Source of the DNA: Phaeodactylibacter xiamenensis
Lineage (GTDB): Bacteria > Bacteroidota > Bacteroidia > Chitinophagales > Saprospiraceae
Assembly (NCBI RefSeq): GCF_000759025.1
Contig: NZ_JPOS01000090.1
Location: forward strand, 186,001-250,000
DNA: 64,000 nucleotides
Direction: 5' to 3'
Shown here: one piece after another, positions 1 through 8,552 of the stretch
Layout: each line of letters opens with the position of its first letter
Position numbering within the stretch: position 1 is the first letter of the stretch
Notes under the pieces: model-generated
Database searches by the model: none
The model's input: only the letters and a program-made list of their open reading frames with translations
Told to the model about the DNA's origin: nothing
Made by a program: the position numbers and the translations under genes

Positions 1-836
1 TCCTGATCGCTCATGGCGTTTTCCTCACCGCGCACCCAGCGCTGAAAGGGCGCCTCTGTAGTGGTCAGCGACCGCAGGTAAGCGGAAAGGGCAAAGCTCG
101 TGGTGAGCGGAGAATAGCGGTCCCCTTCCGGAAAATCCGCAAAGGCAGCATCGTACATCGGCAGATAGCCCAGGGTGTCGAGCCAGCCGATCGTCACCCG
201 CATGCGGTGCAGGGCAAGCCCTTCGATAATTTGAGCCTCCAGCCCATCCAGGCCCCGCTCGTTGACTTCGGCGTCGCCCACCCAGGCATGCTCCGTGCCT
301 CTGTTGACGTGATTAGCGCCAAACTTACCGCTCCAGGTGGAGTTGGTAACAAAAGCGGTGTTGAGCACACTGAGTGGACGAGCGCCTTGCACGTCAAGCT
401 CTTCTTCGGCGTAGTCAATGAGTTTGCCTCTACTTTCCCCGTTTTGGCCAAACCCTACGCCTCCATCTGCGATGCCTTGCTTTGCACCAGGCATGAACCC
501 GGCTGACGGTACGTGACAACTACCACAGGAGTAAGTGCCTTTACCGCCTTCATGCATGGCATCGGCTGCCAGGCCGGTCTCAAAAAAGAGCATCCGGCCC
601 AATTCTATTTTTTCTCTGGTTAATGGATTGCCCACTCCTGCCGGAACGGCACCTAATTCCGTTTCACTATTGGGCAAACGGAAGTAATCCAATGAACCGT
701 CCGGTGACAGTTCCACCAACCGCCGCTCCAAACGGGTATCCAGTGGATTAGGTAATTGCTCGCTGGTACAGCCGACAAAAAAGGCAAGTACAGCGAACAC
801 CAATATTGCTAATGTTTGTCTTGATTGTGCTTTCAT
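1..836 (-). CDS. Di-haem cytochrome c peroxidase/MauG-family lipoprotein (partial)
   Basis: The reading frame starts at 836 and runs off the left window edge, so the C-terminal part with the expected second haem site is missing. The N-terminus has a hydrophobic stretch ending FFVGC, a plausible lipobox with Cys23, so the protein is probably a lipoprotein facing the periplasm. A c-type haem motif CGSCH lies at residues 104-108, inside the GKGTYSCGSCHVP context typical of the CCP/MauG family. After it come LGRMLFFE-type and SVLNTAFVTN-type family signatures. Family members reduce peroxide or oxidise protein substrates using two c-haems. It is divergent from a gene for another c-type cytochrome, which suggests a shared redox function. 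I infer peroxidase activity only from the family; the distal haem site cannot be checked here. Confidence 0.85.
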   Translation of the reverse strand, partial: MKAQSRQTLAILVFAVLAFFVGCTSEQLPNPLDTRLERRLVELSPDGSLDYFRLPNSETELGAVPAGVGNPLTREKIELGRMLFFETGLAADAMHEGGKGTYSCGSCHVPSAGFMPGAKQGIADGGVGFGQNGESRGKLIDYAEEELDVQGARPLSVLNTAFVTNSTWSGKFGANHVNRGTEHAWVGDAEVNERGLDGLEAQIIEGLALHRMRVTIGWLDTLGYLPMYDAAFADFPEGDRYSPLTTSFALSAYLRSLTTTEAPFQRWVRGEENAMSDQ

Positions 837-1007
837 GGTGCTGAGTGGGAGGCTGTGTTTCGAGATTCACCGGGGGGAGGGATATGTTTGATACGGGTAG
901 GCAAGCCCGATGTTTCATCTTTTCATATTTTTTTATCAATAGCTGAGATCGGGAACCTTCACTTCGGCATATTCCAAGAAATAACATACTGTTAACCTCC
1001 AGCCCTG

Positions 1008-1015
1008 TACCTTTG
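1008..1015 (+). promoter_or_regulatory. Bacteroidota -7 box TACCTTTG
   Basis: TACCTTTG matches the Bacteroidota -7 consensus TAnnTTTG exactly and ends only 7 bases before the ATG at 1023. Transcription would begin at or next to the start codon, so the mRNA may be leaderless. No good -33 TTTG is seen at the usual distance, which lowers confidence. Confidence 0.45.
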
Positions 1016-1022
1016 CGGAAAA

Positions 1023-2549
1023 ATGCGCGGCTACCTGCTTTCCTTACTGCTTTCAGTTGGTTCTTTGGCTGTTTTTCACGCCTGCCGGCCCACTGCCGGG
1101 CCATCCCAATCTAATCTCACCGGAGCGGAATGGGCCCGCATCCACTGCGCTGCCTGCCATCAATACCCGGAGCCGGAGCTCCTGCCCAAATCAACCTGGG
1201 AAACCCACGTCCTGCCCCGCATGGGCTACTTTCTGGGGCATTATCCGGATGCCGACACCCGGCAGCAAATGATTGAAAGCGGACCGGGAGGGCAGGCGGT
1301 GAAAGCCCGCCGGGTTTTTCCCGAACAACCGCTCATTGATTCGGCAACCTGGCTGGCTATTCAGGGCTTTTACCTGGAAAATGCACCAGCCGTATGGGAC
1401 CTGCCTGCTCCATTGGCATTGGACACCACCTCACTTTTTCAGGCCCGCTTTCCGGACTATTTCCTCTCTCCTCCATCCACCACCCTAATCGATGCCTTCC
1501 CCGGGGGCCTATACCTGGGTGATGCCAACAAGCAGCGGCTGATGGTCTTCGACCAAAATCTAAATCTCCGGCAACAGGCGAAAGTCCGGGAAGGGGCAGT
1601 CAGCCTGCAGGACAACCCTACCGATCTGCTCCTGACGGTCATGGGCTCCTTCTCCCCTACGGATGCGCCCAAAGGTTTTCTGCTTCAATTGCCAAAAGGC
1701 GGTGGGCAGCCTCCCCAAATCCTCATCGACAGCCTGCAACGGCCCGTGCATAGTGCCTATGCTGATCTGAACGGTGACGGCCGCATGGATGTGGTGATTG
1801 CCGAATTTGCCAAATGGACCGGACGGCTGGCCTGGTGGGAACAACATCCGGATGGCACCTTTACCCCACACACCCTGCGCGCGCAGCCCGGCGCCATCAA
1901 AACCGCCATTCAGGACTTTAACGGGGATGGACAGCCGGATATCCTGGCGCTCTTCGGGCAGGGCGATGAGGGGTTCTGGCTGTATGAAAATCAGGGCAAT
2001 GCCACCTTCCGGGAAAAATCAATCCTTCGCCTGCCGGCCTCCTACGGCTCAAGCACCTTCCGTTTGCTCGACTATAATAAGGACGGGCATACCGACATTC
2101 TCTACACGGCTGGCGATAATGCCGACTACCCGCCTGTGCTGAAGCCTTACCATGGTATCTATCTATTCGAAAATAATGGAGAGTTGGGGTTTGAGCAGGC
2201 CTTTTTTCAGCCACTGCCCGGTGCTTACGATGCCATCCCCGGGGATTTTGATCAGGATGGAGACCTTGACCTGGCAACGATCTCTTTTTTCCCGGATTTC
2301 AAGCGGCAGCCGGAAGCCGGTTTTGTCTTTTTTGAAAATCTGGGCGGCTGGACCATGCGGGCTTCCACCTTCCCGCAGTCGACACTGGGAAGATGGATCG
2401 TCATGGACAGTGCCGATATCGACTCGGATGGGGACGAGGACCTGGTTTTGGGAGCCCTCGCCTTTGAAGTTGTACCGGATCGGGGAGAAATAGAAGGCTG
2501 GGTGCAGAAGGGCATCCCGTTTGTGGTGCTTGAGAATCAGCTAAAGTAG
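1023..2549 (+). CDS. c-type cytochrome with FG-GAP/VCBS repeats, probable lipoprotein
   Basis: The 508-residue product has a signal sequence ending FHAC (Cys21), a non-canonical but plausible lipobox. A haem motif CAACH lies at residues 42-46. The rest is a set of calcium-loop-like repeats of the form DLNGDGRMDVV, DFNGDGQPDIL, DYNKDGHTDIL, DFDQDGDLDLA and DIDSDGDEDLV, which mark FG-GAP/VCBS repeats forming an integrin-like beta-propeller. It is probably anchored at the cell surface or in the periplasm. It is divergent from a di-haem peroxidase gene (start 836) and followed by a membrane acyltransferase. Cytochrome-VCBS fusions are common in Bacteroidota and Planctomycetes but I know of no settled function. 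Confidence 0.85.
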   Translation: MRGYLLSLLLSVGSLAVFHACRPTAGPSQSNLTGAEWARIHCAACHQYPEPELLPKSTWETHVLPRMGYFLGHYPDADTRQQMIESGPGGQAVKARRVFPEQPLIDSATWLAIQGFYLENAPAVWDLPAPLALDTTSLFQARFPDYFLSPPSTTLIDAFPGGLYLGDANKQRLMVFDQNLNLRQQAKVREGAVSLQDNPTDLLLTVMGSFSPTDAPKGFLLQLPKGGGQPPQILIDSLQRPVHSAYADLNGDGRMDVVIAEFAKWTGRLAWWEQHPDGTFTPHTLRAQPGAIKTAIQDFNGDGQPDILALFGQGDEGFWLYENQGNATFREKSILRLPASYGSSTFRLLDYNKDGHTDILYTAGDNADYPPVLKPYHGIYLFENNGELGFEQAFFQPLPGAYDAIPGDFDQDGDLDLATISFFPDFKRQPEAGFVFFENLGGWTMRASTFPQSTLGRWIVMDSADIDSDGDEDLVLGALAFEVVPDRGEIEGWVQKGIPFVVLENQLK

Positions 2550-2610
2550 AGGGGCAACTGCCTCATTTTTTACTATTTTAGTTCAAAAATTGAGCACAGC
2601 AATAACTCCA

Positions 2611-4008
2611 ATGCGGTCTTCCGCCCTTGATGCCCTCCGTGGGCTGGCCATTATCGGTATGATCCTATCCGGCCATATTGCGCACGGCGGTGTGCTGCCC
2701 GCATGGATGCACCACGCACAGGTACCGCCTCCTGATCATCAGTTCAATCCTGGTATAGCAGGCATAACCTGGGTGGACCTGGTTTTTCCGATGTTTCTTT
2801 TTGCCATGGGGATGGCTTTTCCGTTTTCCCTGCGCAGCCGGTTGGGGAAAGGCGTGGCGGAGTGGCGTATCGTCTTCCAGGCCTTCAAGCGGTGGGGCTG
2901 GTTGTTCTTTTTTGCCTTGTTCTACCAGCATCTGATCCCGCAATACATGACAAGCAGCCCGGGCACCGTGGAGCAACTGCTGGCTTTGGGGGGCTTTGTG
3001 CTGCTGTTTGCCATCTACGGCACCCACCCGCGCATACGGCAGTGGAAGTACCACGAACACGTTAATACCCTCGGGCTCTTACTGGCCATTGCGTACCTGC
3101 TGTTGCTACCCGGTGAGCCTAAGCCTGACGACAGCCGGTACTTATCACTGGAACGGACCGATATTATCATCCTGATTTTGTCCAACGTTGCTTTCTTTGG
3201 CGCAGTGGCCTGGCTGTTGACCCGCAACAACGTGCTGCCCCGGCTGGCCCTTCTGGCAGTACTGCTCGCTCTCCGCCTCAGCCAATCTGCCGGCGACAAC
3301 TGGACTGCTGTGCTTTGGAACGGCTCTCCCCTGCCCTGGTTCTTCAATTTTAGCTTTTTACAGTACCTGCATATCGTGCTTGCCGGATCCATTGTGGGTG
3401 ATTTAGCACAAGCCTATGCTGCCAAAAGAGAGACCGGCGCTGGTTCTTCCTCTCTGACTGCTACCGGATGGCTGATGGTCGCCCTGGTCATTTTATCTCT
3501 TACTGGTCTATTTGGCCGCTGGGGTTTTCCGTTGTTCCTGCTGCAGTTAGGCATTTTGACTCTTACAGCCCTACTGCTTCGAAAAGACGGCTCTACCACC
3601 GCCCGCTTCCTGCGCCAATTGCTGGCCTGGGGCAGTGCTTTCCTAATCATAGGTATGGCTTTTGAGCCCTACGAAGGTGGCATTCGGAAGGATCACGCCA
3701 CAATGAGCTACTACTACGTGACTGCCGGGCTGTCCACCTTCCTGTTTATGGCCTTCTTCCTCTTGCTCGACCACTACCGGGCACGGGGCTGGCAGTGGCT
3801 GCCCCAAACGGGCCGCAACCCGATGATTGCCTACGTAGCTCCCTGGCTGCTGGTGTGGCCAATCTTAAAAATTTCCGGGCTTGCCGGCTTTGTGGAGGGT
3901 ATGAATGGCAATGCGCTGCTGGGATTGCTTCGGGGCGTCGTCATTACCGGGCTGTCGCTGTTGGCTACGGTGGCACTGACGCGTTGGGGGTGGCGGTGGA
4001 AGACGTAA
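2611..4008 (+). CDS. DUF5009/NagX-like membrane acyltransferase
   Basis: A polytopic membrane protein of about 465 residues. The N-terminus reads SSALDALRGLAIIGMIL, followed by a segment with WVDLVFPMFLFAMGMAFPF, and near the C-terminus there is a GRNPMIAY motif. These are the signatures of the COG4299 family, related to heparan-alpha-glucosaminide N-acetyltransferase, which moves acetyl groups across a membrane onto sugars. About ten hydrophobic segments are visible. An in-frame TTG at 2590 could extend the protein by seven residues; I prefer ATG 2611 because the conserved region starts directly after it. The substrate is unknown. The gene ends about 50 bases before a convergent operon. Confidence 0.85.
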   Translation: MRSSALDALRGLAIIGMILSGHIAHGGVLPAWMHHAQVPPPDHQFNPGIAGITWVDLVFPMFLFAMGMAFPFSLRSRLGKGVAEWRIVFQAFKRWGWLFFFALFYQHLIPQYMTSSPGTVEQLLALGGFVLLFAIYGTHPRIRQWKYHEHVNTLGLLLAIAYLLLLPGEPKPDDSRYLSLERTDIIILILSNVAFFGAVAWLLTRNNVLPRLALLAVLLALRLSQSAGDNWTAVLWNGSPLPWFFNFSFLQYLHIVLAGSIVGDLAQAYAAKRETGAGSSSLTATGWLMVALVILSLTGLFGRWGFPLFLLQLGILTLTALLLRKDGSTTARFLRQLLAWGSAFLIIGMAFEPYEGGIRKDHATMSYYYVTAGLSTFLFMAFFLLLDHYRARGWQWLPQTGRNPMIAYVAPWLLVWPILKISGLAGFVEGMNGNALLGLLRGVVITGLSLLATVALTRWGWRWKT

Positions 4009-4061
4009 GTGGCGATCTGTGTTAAACAGCCACTAACCATACTTTTGATCAACAACGGTTA

Positions 4062-4991
4062 TTAGTTAGAGCCTAAGCCTGTAGCCTTTAGATCGTATGC
4101 CAGTTTTTCCGAAAAGCGAATAGCACTTTTCTTATCCAGATGGTGGAGTCCATCGTGGTAAGTGTACTCGTCGCCCAGAGGCGCGTAGTTCAGGTAATGC
4201 ACATTAGCCTGCCCCGCAATCCTTTCCAAAAACGGGTCCAAAAACGGAGCAAAAGTCTGTTCATAGGCCCAAACCTGACCAGGCAACGGCATGCGTACAA
4301 TGGCCACCTCTCCCTTTTCCTGCAGTTCACGGACCAGTAGCTCAAACGCTGCTTCGCGCTCCGGCGAGGGCACAAGTGCGTTTCGTTCTGAGCGCTTTTT
4401 AAAAGCCGGCCCTATTTCTTCCGGTGCCAGTAACCGGGGAGGGTCAATGCGAATCCCCCAACCATCTTCTTTAGTTTTACTGACTTCACCCCTGCCTTTG
4501 CCCTTGTCAAGCAGAACATTGAGCAATGGCTCCTCCATATTTGCGCTACGAAGCAAGTACTCCAGATTGGGGTCCATATTGACAAAGTAGAGGTCATAAA
4601 CCCTAAAATCCGACTCTCTTGGCGCCTTTGCTAATTTGAAATCCATCAACGATGAGGGCGAAACAACAAGTATAAACAATGATTCAGCGTTGCCCCGGGC
4701 TAGCTTCCGTTTCAGAAAACGGTTGTAATACGGTCCATAGGGCGAATGTACCCCTGTAAATGCTAGATTTAAAAACGTTCCTTCGAGCTCTAAAGCTGAT
4801 TTTATTACCGTAGGCGCTACCCCGCGGAATGCTCTTGAGTCGCCCGCAACAAAATGATCGGCAGGCTGAGTTAGTTTTCGGTAAAAAGGATCATTTTCTG
4901 GCACCTCCCGAAGTTGAATCAGCAAGAAGGGAAGCAGGGTACAGCAAAACAAAAAAGTCAATTTAGATACAACAGTCAATGCTTGTTTCAT
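4062..4991 (-). CDS. AlgJ/DltD-like SGNH-fold protein of the acylation operon
   Basis: The 309-residue protein has one N-terminal membrane anchor (residues about 8-27) and an extracytoplasmic domain. A GDSR motif (residues 50-53) takes the place of the SGNH nucleophile block, and a C-terminal HDGLHH block (residues 278-283) holds the Asp-x-x-His pair of the catalytic triad. This layout matches the accessory SGNH proteins that work with MBOAT transporters (AlgJ/AlgX, DltD, WssH-type partners). It is the last gene of a tight operon, 12 bases after the MBOAT gene. I infer that it finishes the transfer of an acyl group to an extracytoplasmic acceptor, or edits it. Confidence 0.8.
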   Translation of the reverse strand: MKQALTVVSKLTFLFCCTLLPFLLIQLREVPENDPFYRKLTQPADHFVAGDSRAFRGVAPTVIKSALELEGTFLNLAFTGVHSPYGPYYNRFLKRKLARGNAESLFILVVSPSSLMDFKLAKAPRESDFRVYDLYFVNMDPNLEYLLRSANMEEPLLNVLLDKGKGRGEVSKTKEDGWGIRIDPPRLLAPEEIGPAFKKRSERNALVPSPEREAAFELLVRELQEKGEVAIVRMPLPGQVWAYEQTFAPFLDPFLERIAGQANVHYLNYAPLGDEYTYHDGLHHLDKKSAIRFSEKLAYDLKATGLGSN

Positions 4992-5003
4992 ACTTCAATT
5001 TCG

Positions 5004-6455
5004 TTAGAACTCAAAATAGATAAACGCCTGTTGCTCCGGTACTCTCAGATACAAAATCAAATTGATGAGCAGTACATAAAAGCCTAAACGTGCCCACCAG
5101 GGTATCTGGCGGAAATAGGCATCAATATCCTGCCCCCTAAACAATCGGTGCATCACATCCATAAATATCAACATACCTGCTGCGATTAAAAAATCTCTTA
5201 CGCCAACAATATCGGCTATGCTTTCGTGCAGTTGAATAGGGCTGATCTTCGGCAACTGCCCAATGAGCATAAAGGCGTCCTGAATATTCACCGCCCGGAA
5301 AAAGATAATGCTTACCACCGCCAGGTTAAAAAACAACGCAAAATCAACCAGCCAGCGTATTGGTTTCCCCTTAGACAATCCGAATTGGCTCAACCACCGG
5401 TCGGCGGGTTTTGACAGCAAGGCTTCCAGTGCCACAAACAAGCCATTCAACCCGCCCCAGATCAGGAATGTCCACTCTGCTCCGTGCCAGATGCCGTTCA
5501 GCGTAAAGGAAATGACCGTGGCGACGAGTATCCACGCCATACCCCGCCCCATAGGGGTCAGCTGAAAAAATACGTAGTCCCGGAACCAGTTGGTCAGCGT
5601 GATGTGCCAGCCCCGCCAGAACTTATTGAAAGAGGTAATGACATACACCCGATTTTCAAAGTTTTGCGACAAGCGCACACCCAGTATCCGCGCGCTGCCA
5701 ATGGCTATATCCGTGTAGGCAGAAAAATCACAGAAAATCTGGAACAGAAAAAAGACCGAAGCCAGCCATACCGTAAACCCTTCGTACTGCGCCGGGTGCC
5801 CGTAAACCTCGTCCACAAAGAGCGCCAGGCGGTCCGCAATGACCAGTTTTTTGAAGAGCCCCCAGAGGATGAGCTGAAGCCCGCCCACTATTCGTTGATA
5901 ATCGAATTGGTAGTTAAAATGAAACTGGGAAAGTAAATCCCGGGAGCGCTCAATAGGACCAGCCACCAGCTGTGGAAAAAAGCTCACGTACAGCGCATAA
6001 CGCCCCAGGTGGCGCTCGGCTTTCGTAAAGCCCTTGTACACATCAATGGTGTACGCCATCGTCTGAAAGGTGTAAAAGGAAATCCCCACCGGCAGGAGTA
6101 TATCCAAATGGTAGGCTTCGAACTCCGGCTGAAACAGGCGGGCCACTTTAGCCGCCTCCCCGCTCAGAAAATTGAAATACTTAAAGGTGAACAACAGCCC
6201 CAGATTGGCCACGATGCTGAGCCATAGCCATGCCTTTTTTCGTTGCCGGTTGGCAGCCCCCTCTATCTGCAAGGCAGCTGTATAGTCAATCAGCGTGGAC
6301 CCCACAATCAGCCAAATGTACCAGGGGTTCCAGTCCATGTAAAAGTAATAACTGGCCACCAGCAGCCACGCCCAGCGGAAACGCACCGGCGTAAGGAAAA
6401 ACACCAGGGCAACAATCGGCAAAAAGAGGTAGTAATCCAGGGATGTAAATAACAT
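5004..6455 (-). CDS. MBOAT-family O-acyltransferase (AlgI/DltB-like)
   Basis: The 483-residue polytopic protein carries the MBOAT catalytic histidine in NGIWHGAEW (His324) and the second conserved histidine in WRGWHITLTNWF (His284). Other AlgI/DltB family marks are FFPQLVAGPIER (about residues 159-170) and the closing FIYFEF, close to the FIYFQF ending of AlgI-like proteins. MBOAT proteins carry acyl groups across the inner membrane to an outside acceptor. It sits between the acyl-AMP ligase/ACP gene (9-base gap) and the SGNH gene (12-base gap), so co-translation and a shared pathway are very likely. The acceptor, perhaps an exopolysaccharide or lipid, is not shown by the sequence. Confidence 0.92.
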   Translation of the reverse strand: MLFTSLDYYLFLPIVALVFFLTPVRFRWAWLLVASYYFYMDWNPWYIWLIVGSTLIDYTAALQIEGAANRQRKKAWLWLSIVANLGLLFTFKYFNFLSGEAAKVARLFQPEFEAYHLDILLPVGISFYTFQTMAYTIDVYKGFTKAERHLGRYALYVSFFPQLVAGPIERSRDLLSQFHFNYQFDYQRIVGGLQLILWGLFKKLVIADRLALFVDEVYGHPAQYEGFTVWLASVFFLFQIFCDFSAYTDIAIGSARILGVRLSQNFENRVYVITSFNKFWRGWHITLTNWFRDYVFFQLTPMGRGMAWILVATVISFTLNGIWHGAEWTFLIWGGLNGLFVALEALLSKPADRWLSQFGLSKGKPIRWLVDFALFFNLAVVSIIFFRAVNIQDAFMLIGQLPKISPIQLHESIADIVGVRDFLIAAGMLIFMDVMHRLFRGQDIDAYFRQIPWWARLGFYVLLINLILYLRVPEQQAFIYFEF

Positions 6456-6464
6456 GGCTGCTGC

Positions 6465-8465
6465 TTAGGCGTGGTTTTCCTGATATTGCCTGAACAGATG
6501 CTCCGCCAGCTCCTGTATAGAATCGAACGCCCAAAAAGTATCCGGAGTAAGCCGGAGCTTCAGCCAGTCTGACAGCTCATCGGAGATAAAGACCGCATCC
6601 ACGGATTCCAGCGGGTAGGCTTTGACCGGGTCGGTGGCTTTGATCTGAGCTGCCGGCATTTTTACTTTTTCAGCAATTTGCTGCTGCAGCCATTGCACGA
6701 TAGCTGGTACGCCAAATTCAGCCGTTCCCGGCTCCGGAACAGGACCTGCACCGGAAGCGATTGCTTCAGGCTGCGTCCATTCATGCATCATCCTCAGAGC
6801 GCCCTTTTGGTAATCCTCCCGGGCCGCATAGCGTTGCACCTTGCCGCTTGAGGTTTTTGGCAGGCTCATAGGCCGGATCAGCGCGATCGCGTAGGGCTGA
6901 ATTTCAAAAACCTCGCTCACGGCCTGCCGTATGGCATCCACTACCTCTTGCTCATTCGCATTGCGCCACTCTGTACGGCGGACTTCCTGTACGAGGACCA
7001 GCCGCTCGCTGCCCGCCTGCTCCATGGCAAAAGCCGCACAGCCGTTGTCCTGCAAGGCGGGGTGGGCATGTTCGACCACCTCTTCAATATCATCCGGGTA
7101 GTAATTGGTACCCCGGATGATGATCAGGTCTTTTTCCCGTCCGGTAATGAACAACTCCCCATCCATTAGGAAGCCCAGGTCACCGGTGCGGAGGTAGGGG
7201 CCTTCGCCGGTAGCTGTATAATTTTCAAATGTCTTTTTGCTTTCCTCCGGCCGTTCCCAGTAACCAGAGGCGATAGAACCAGGGTAACCCGCCCATATTT
7301 CGCCCTCCGTACCTTCCGGGCACCGTGCTTTAGTCTCGGCATCTACAATCACCACCTCTGCCCCATTAATGGGATTCCCATTGCTGACCTGCACCTGCTC
7401 GGGGTTAGCGCCCTGAAGCCTCTCATCGTCCCAGGCCAGCAGAGACTGCCCGGCTTCCGGGTAATGCACCTTAGCTTTTTGGTCGATGGCAGAAGTCGTT
7501 ACGATAAGGGTCGCTTCCGCCAACCCAAAGGAGGGCAGGAAGCCCGTTTTGGGAAATCCCACCGGGCCAAAACGCTCACAGAAGGCCTGAATGGTCCGCC
7601 ACCGTACCCGCTCCGAGCCGGAAACCACACTGCGAATACTGCTGAGGTCCAGCCCTTCGAGCTGCTCGTCTGTGATTTTCTCGCAACACAAGTCAAAGGC
7701 AAAATTGGGGCTAAGCGTAAACTCAGCCTGATAACGAGTAGCCGCCATGAGCCAGCGTAATGGGCGTTGTATAAAATGAACGGGTGCCATAAAGTAGCAC
7801 TTCACCTGGCCACACACAAGGTAGGTAAGCATGGAAATCAGCCCCATGTCATGGTACATAGGAATCCAGGAAACCACTCGCTTCAGGTTAGGGATGAAAG
7901 TCTGCATACAGCCGTAAACATTGGCCATAACATTCTCATGCCGGATGATGACCCCCTTAGGGTCACCCGTAGAGCCGGAAGTATACTGTAGGTAGGCCAC
8001 ATCGTCAAGGCCTACCTGATGCGGCACCCATTCGGCAGGCGTGCCTGTCAATTCCTCCATAGGCAGGAAGGTGTAAGCGGAGAAATCTTCCCGCATGCCT
8101 TCCATATACTCCACCCCTTTCTGGTCTGCCAGAATAAACCTGGCATCACAGTCCTTCATAATAGCCTGCAGCCGCAGTAGGTTCCGGTTATTACGGGGCG
8201 GGTAGGCAGGCACGGCAATCACACCGGCGTAGAAACAGCCAAATAAGGCAATCAGATACTCTATCCCCTGCGGAAAAAGCAAAAGCAGCCGCTCCCCCTT
8301 CAGCCCCCTTGCCTGCAAATGAGCCGCTACACACCGGGCCTGTTCATCAAAGAGGCGGTGGCTCAGTGGCTGCTCATCAGACACGCCATCCCTCAAAAAA
8401 ATGAAAGGCGTGAACTCAGGTGCCTCTTTTGCACGACGCTGTAACAGGTCAACGAGATTTTCCAT
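6465..8465 (-). CDS. Fatty acyl-AMP ligase fused to an acyl carrier protein domain
   Basis: The 666-residue protein starts with an adenylate-forming domain. The P-loop-like motif YTSGSTGDPKG is at about residues 161-171, with GFLPSFGLAEATLIV and a TGDLGFL motif further on, and FITGREKDLIIIRGTNYYPDDIE marks the FAAL/FACL32 group (MAPVHFIQRPLRWL also fits FAAL). A C-terminal carrier domain of about 80 residues contains YPLESVDAV, where Ser621 is the predicted phosphopantetheine site; Glu replaces the usual Asp before it. FAALs activate a fatty acid as acyl-AMP and load it on a carrier protein. It is the first gene of the MBOAT operon and probably supplies the acyl-ACP for it, a role like DltA plus DltC combined. 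Confidence 0.92.
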   Translation of the reverse strand: MENLVDLLQRRAKEAPEFTPFIFLRDGVSDEQPLSHRLFDEQARCVAAHLQARGLKGERLLLLFPQGIEYLIALFGCFYAGVIAVPAYPPRNNRNLLRLQAIMKDCDARFILADQKGVEYMEGMREDFSAYTFLPMEELTGTPAEWVPHQVGLDDVAYLQYTSGSTGDPKGVIIRHENVMANVYGCMQTFIPNLKRVVSWIPMYHDMGLISMLTYLVCGQVKCYFMAPVHFIQRPLRWLMAATRYQAEFTLSPNFAFDLCCEKITDEQLEGLDLSSIRSVVSGSERVRWRTIQAFCERFGPVGFPKTGFLPSFGLAEATLIVTTSAIDQKAKVHYPEAGQSLLAWDDERLQGANPEQVQVSNGNPINGAEVVIVDAETKARCPEGTEGEIWAGYPGSIASGYWERPEESKKTFENYTATGEGPYLRTGDLGFLMDGELFITGREKDLIIIRGTNYYPDDIEEVVEHAHPALQDNGCAAFAMEQAGSERLVLVQEVRRTEWRNANEQEVVDAIRQAVSEVFEIQPYAIALIRPMSLPKTSSGKVQRYAAREDYQKGALRMMHEWTQPEAIASGAGPVPEPGTAEFGVPAIVQWLQQQIAEKVKMPAAQIKATDPVKAYPLESVDAVFISDELSDWLKLRLTPDTFWAFDSIQELAEHLFRQYQENHA

Positions 8466-8552
8466 ATCGGAGAAAATGTGGTATCTGATTAATGTTTATC
8501 TGGCAAAACTCGTATTTTTTTCCGTAGTTTCGATGAAAACTACTGCCCCTTT

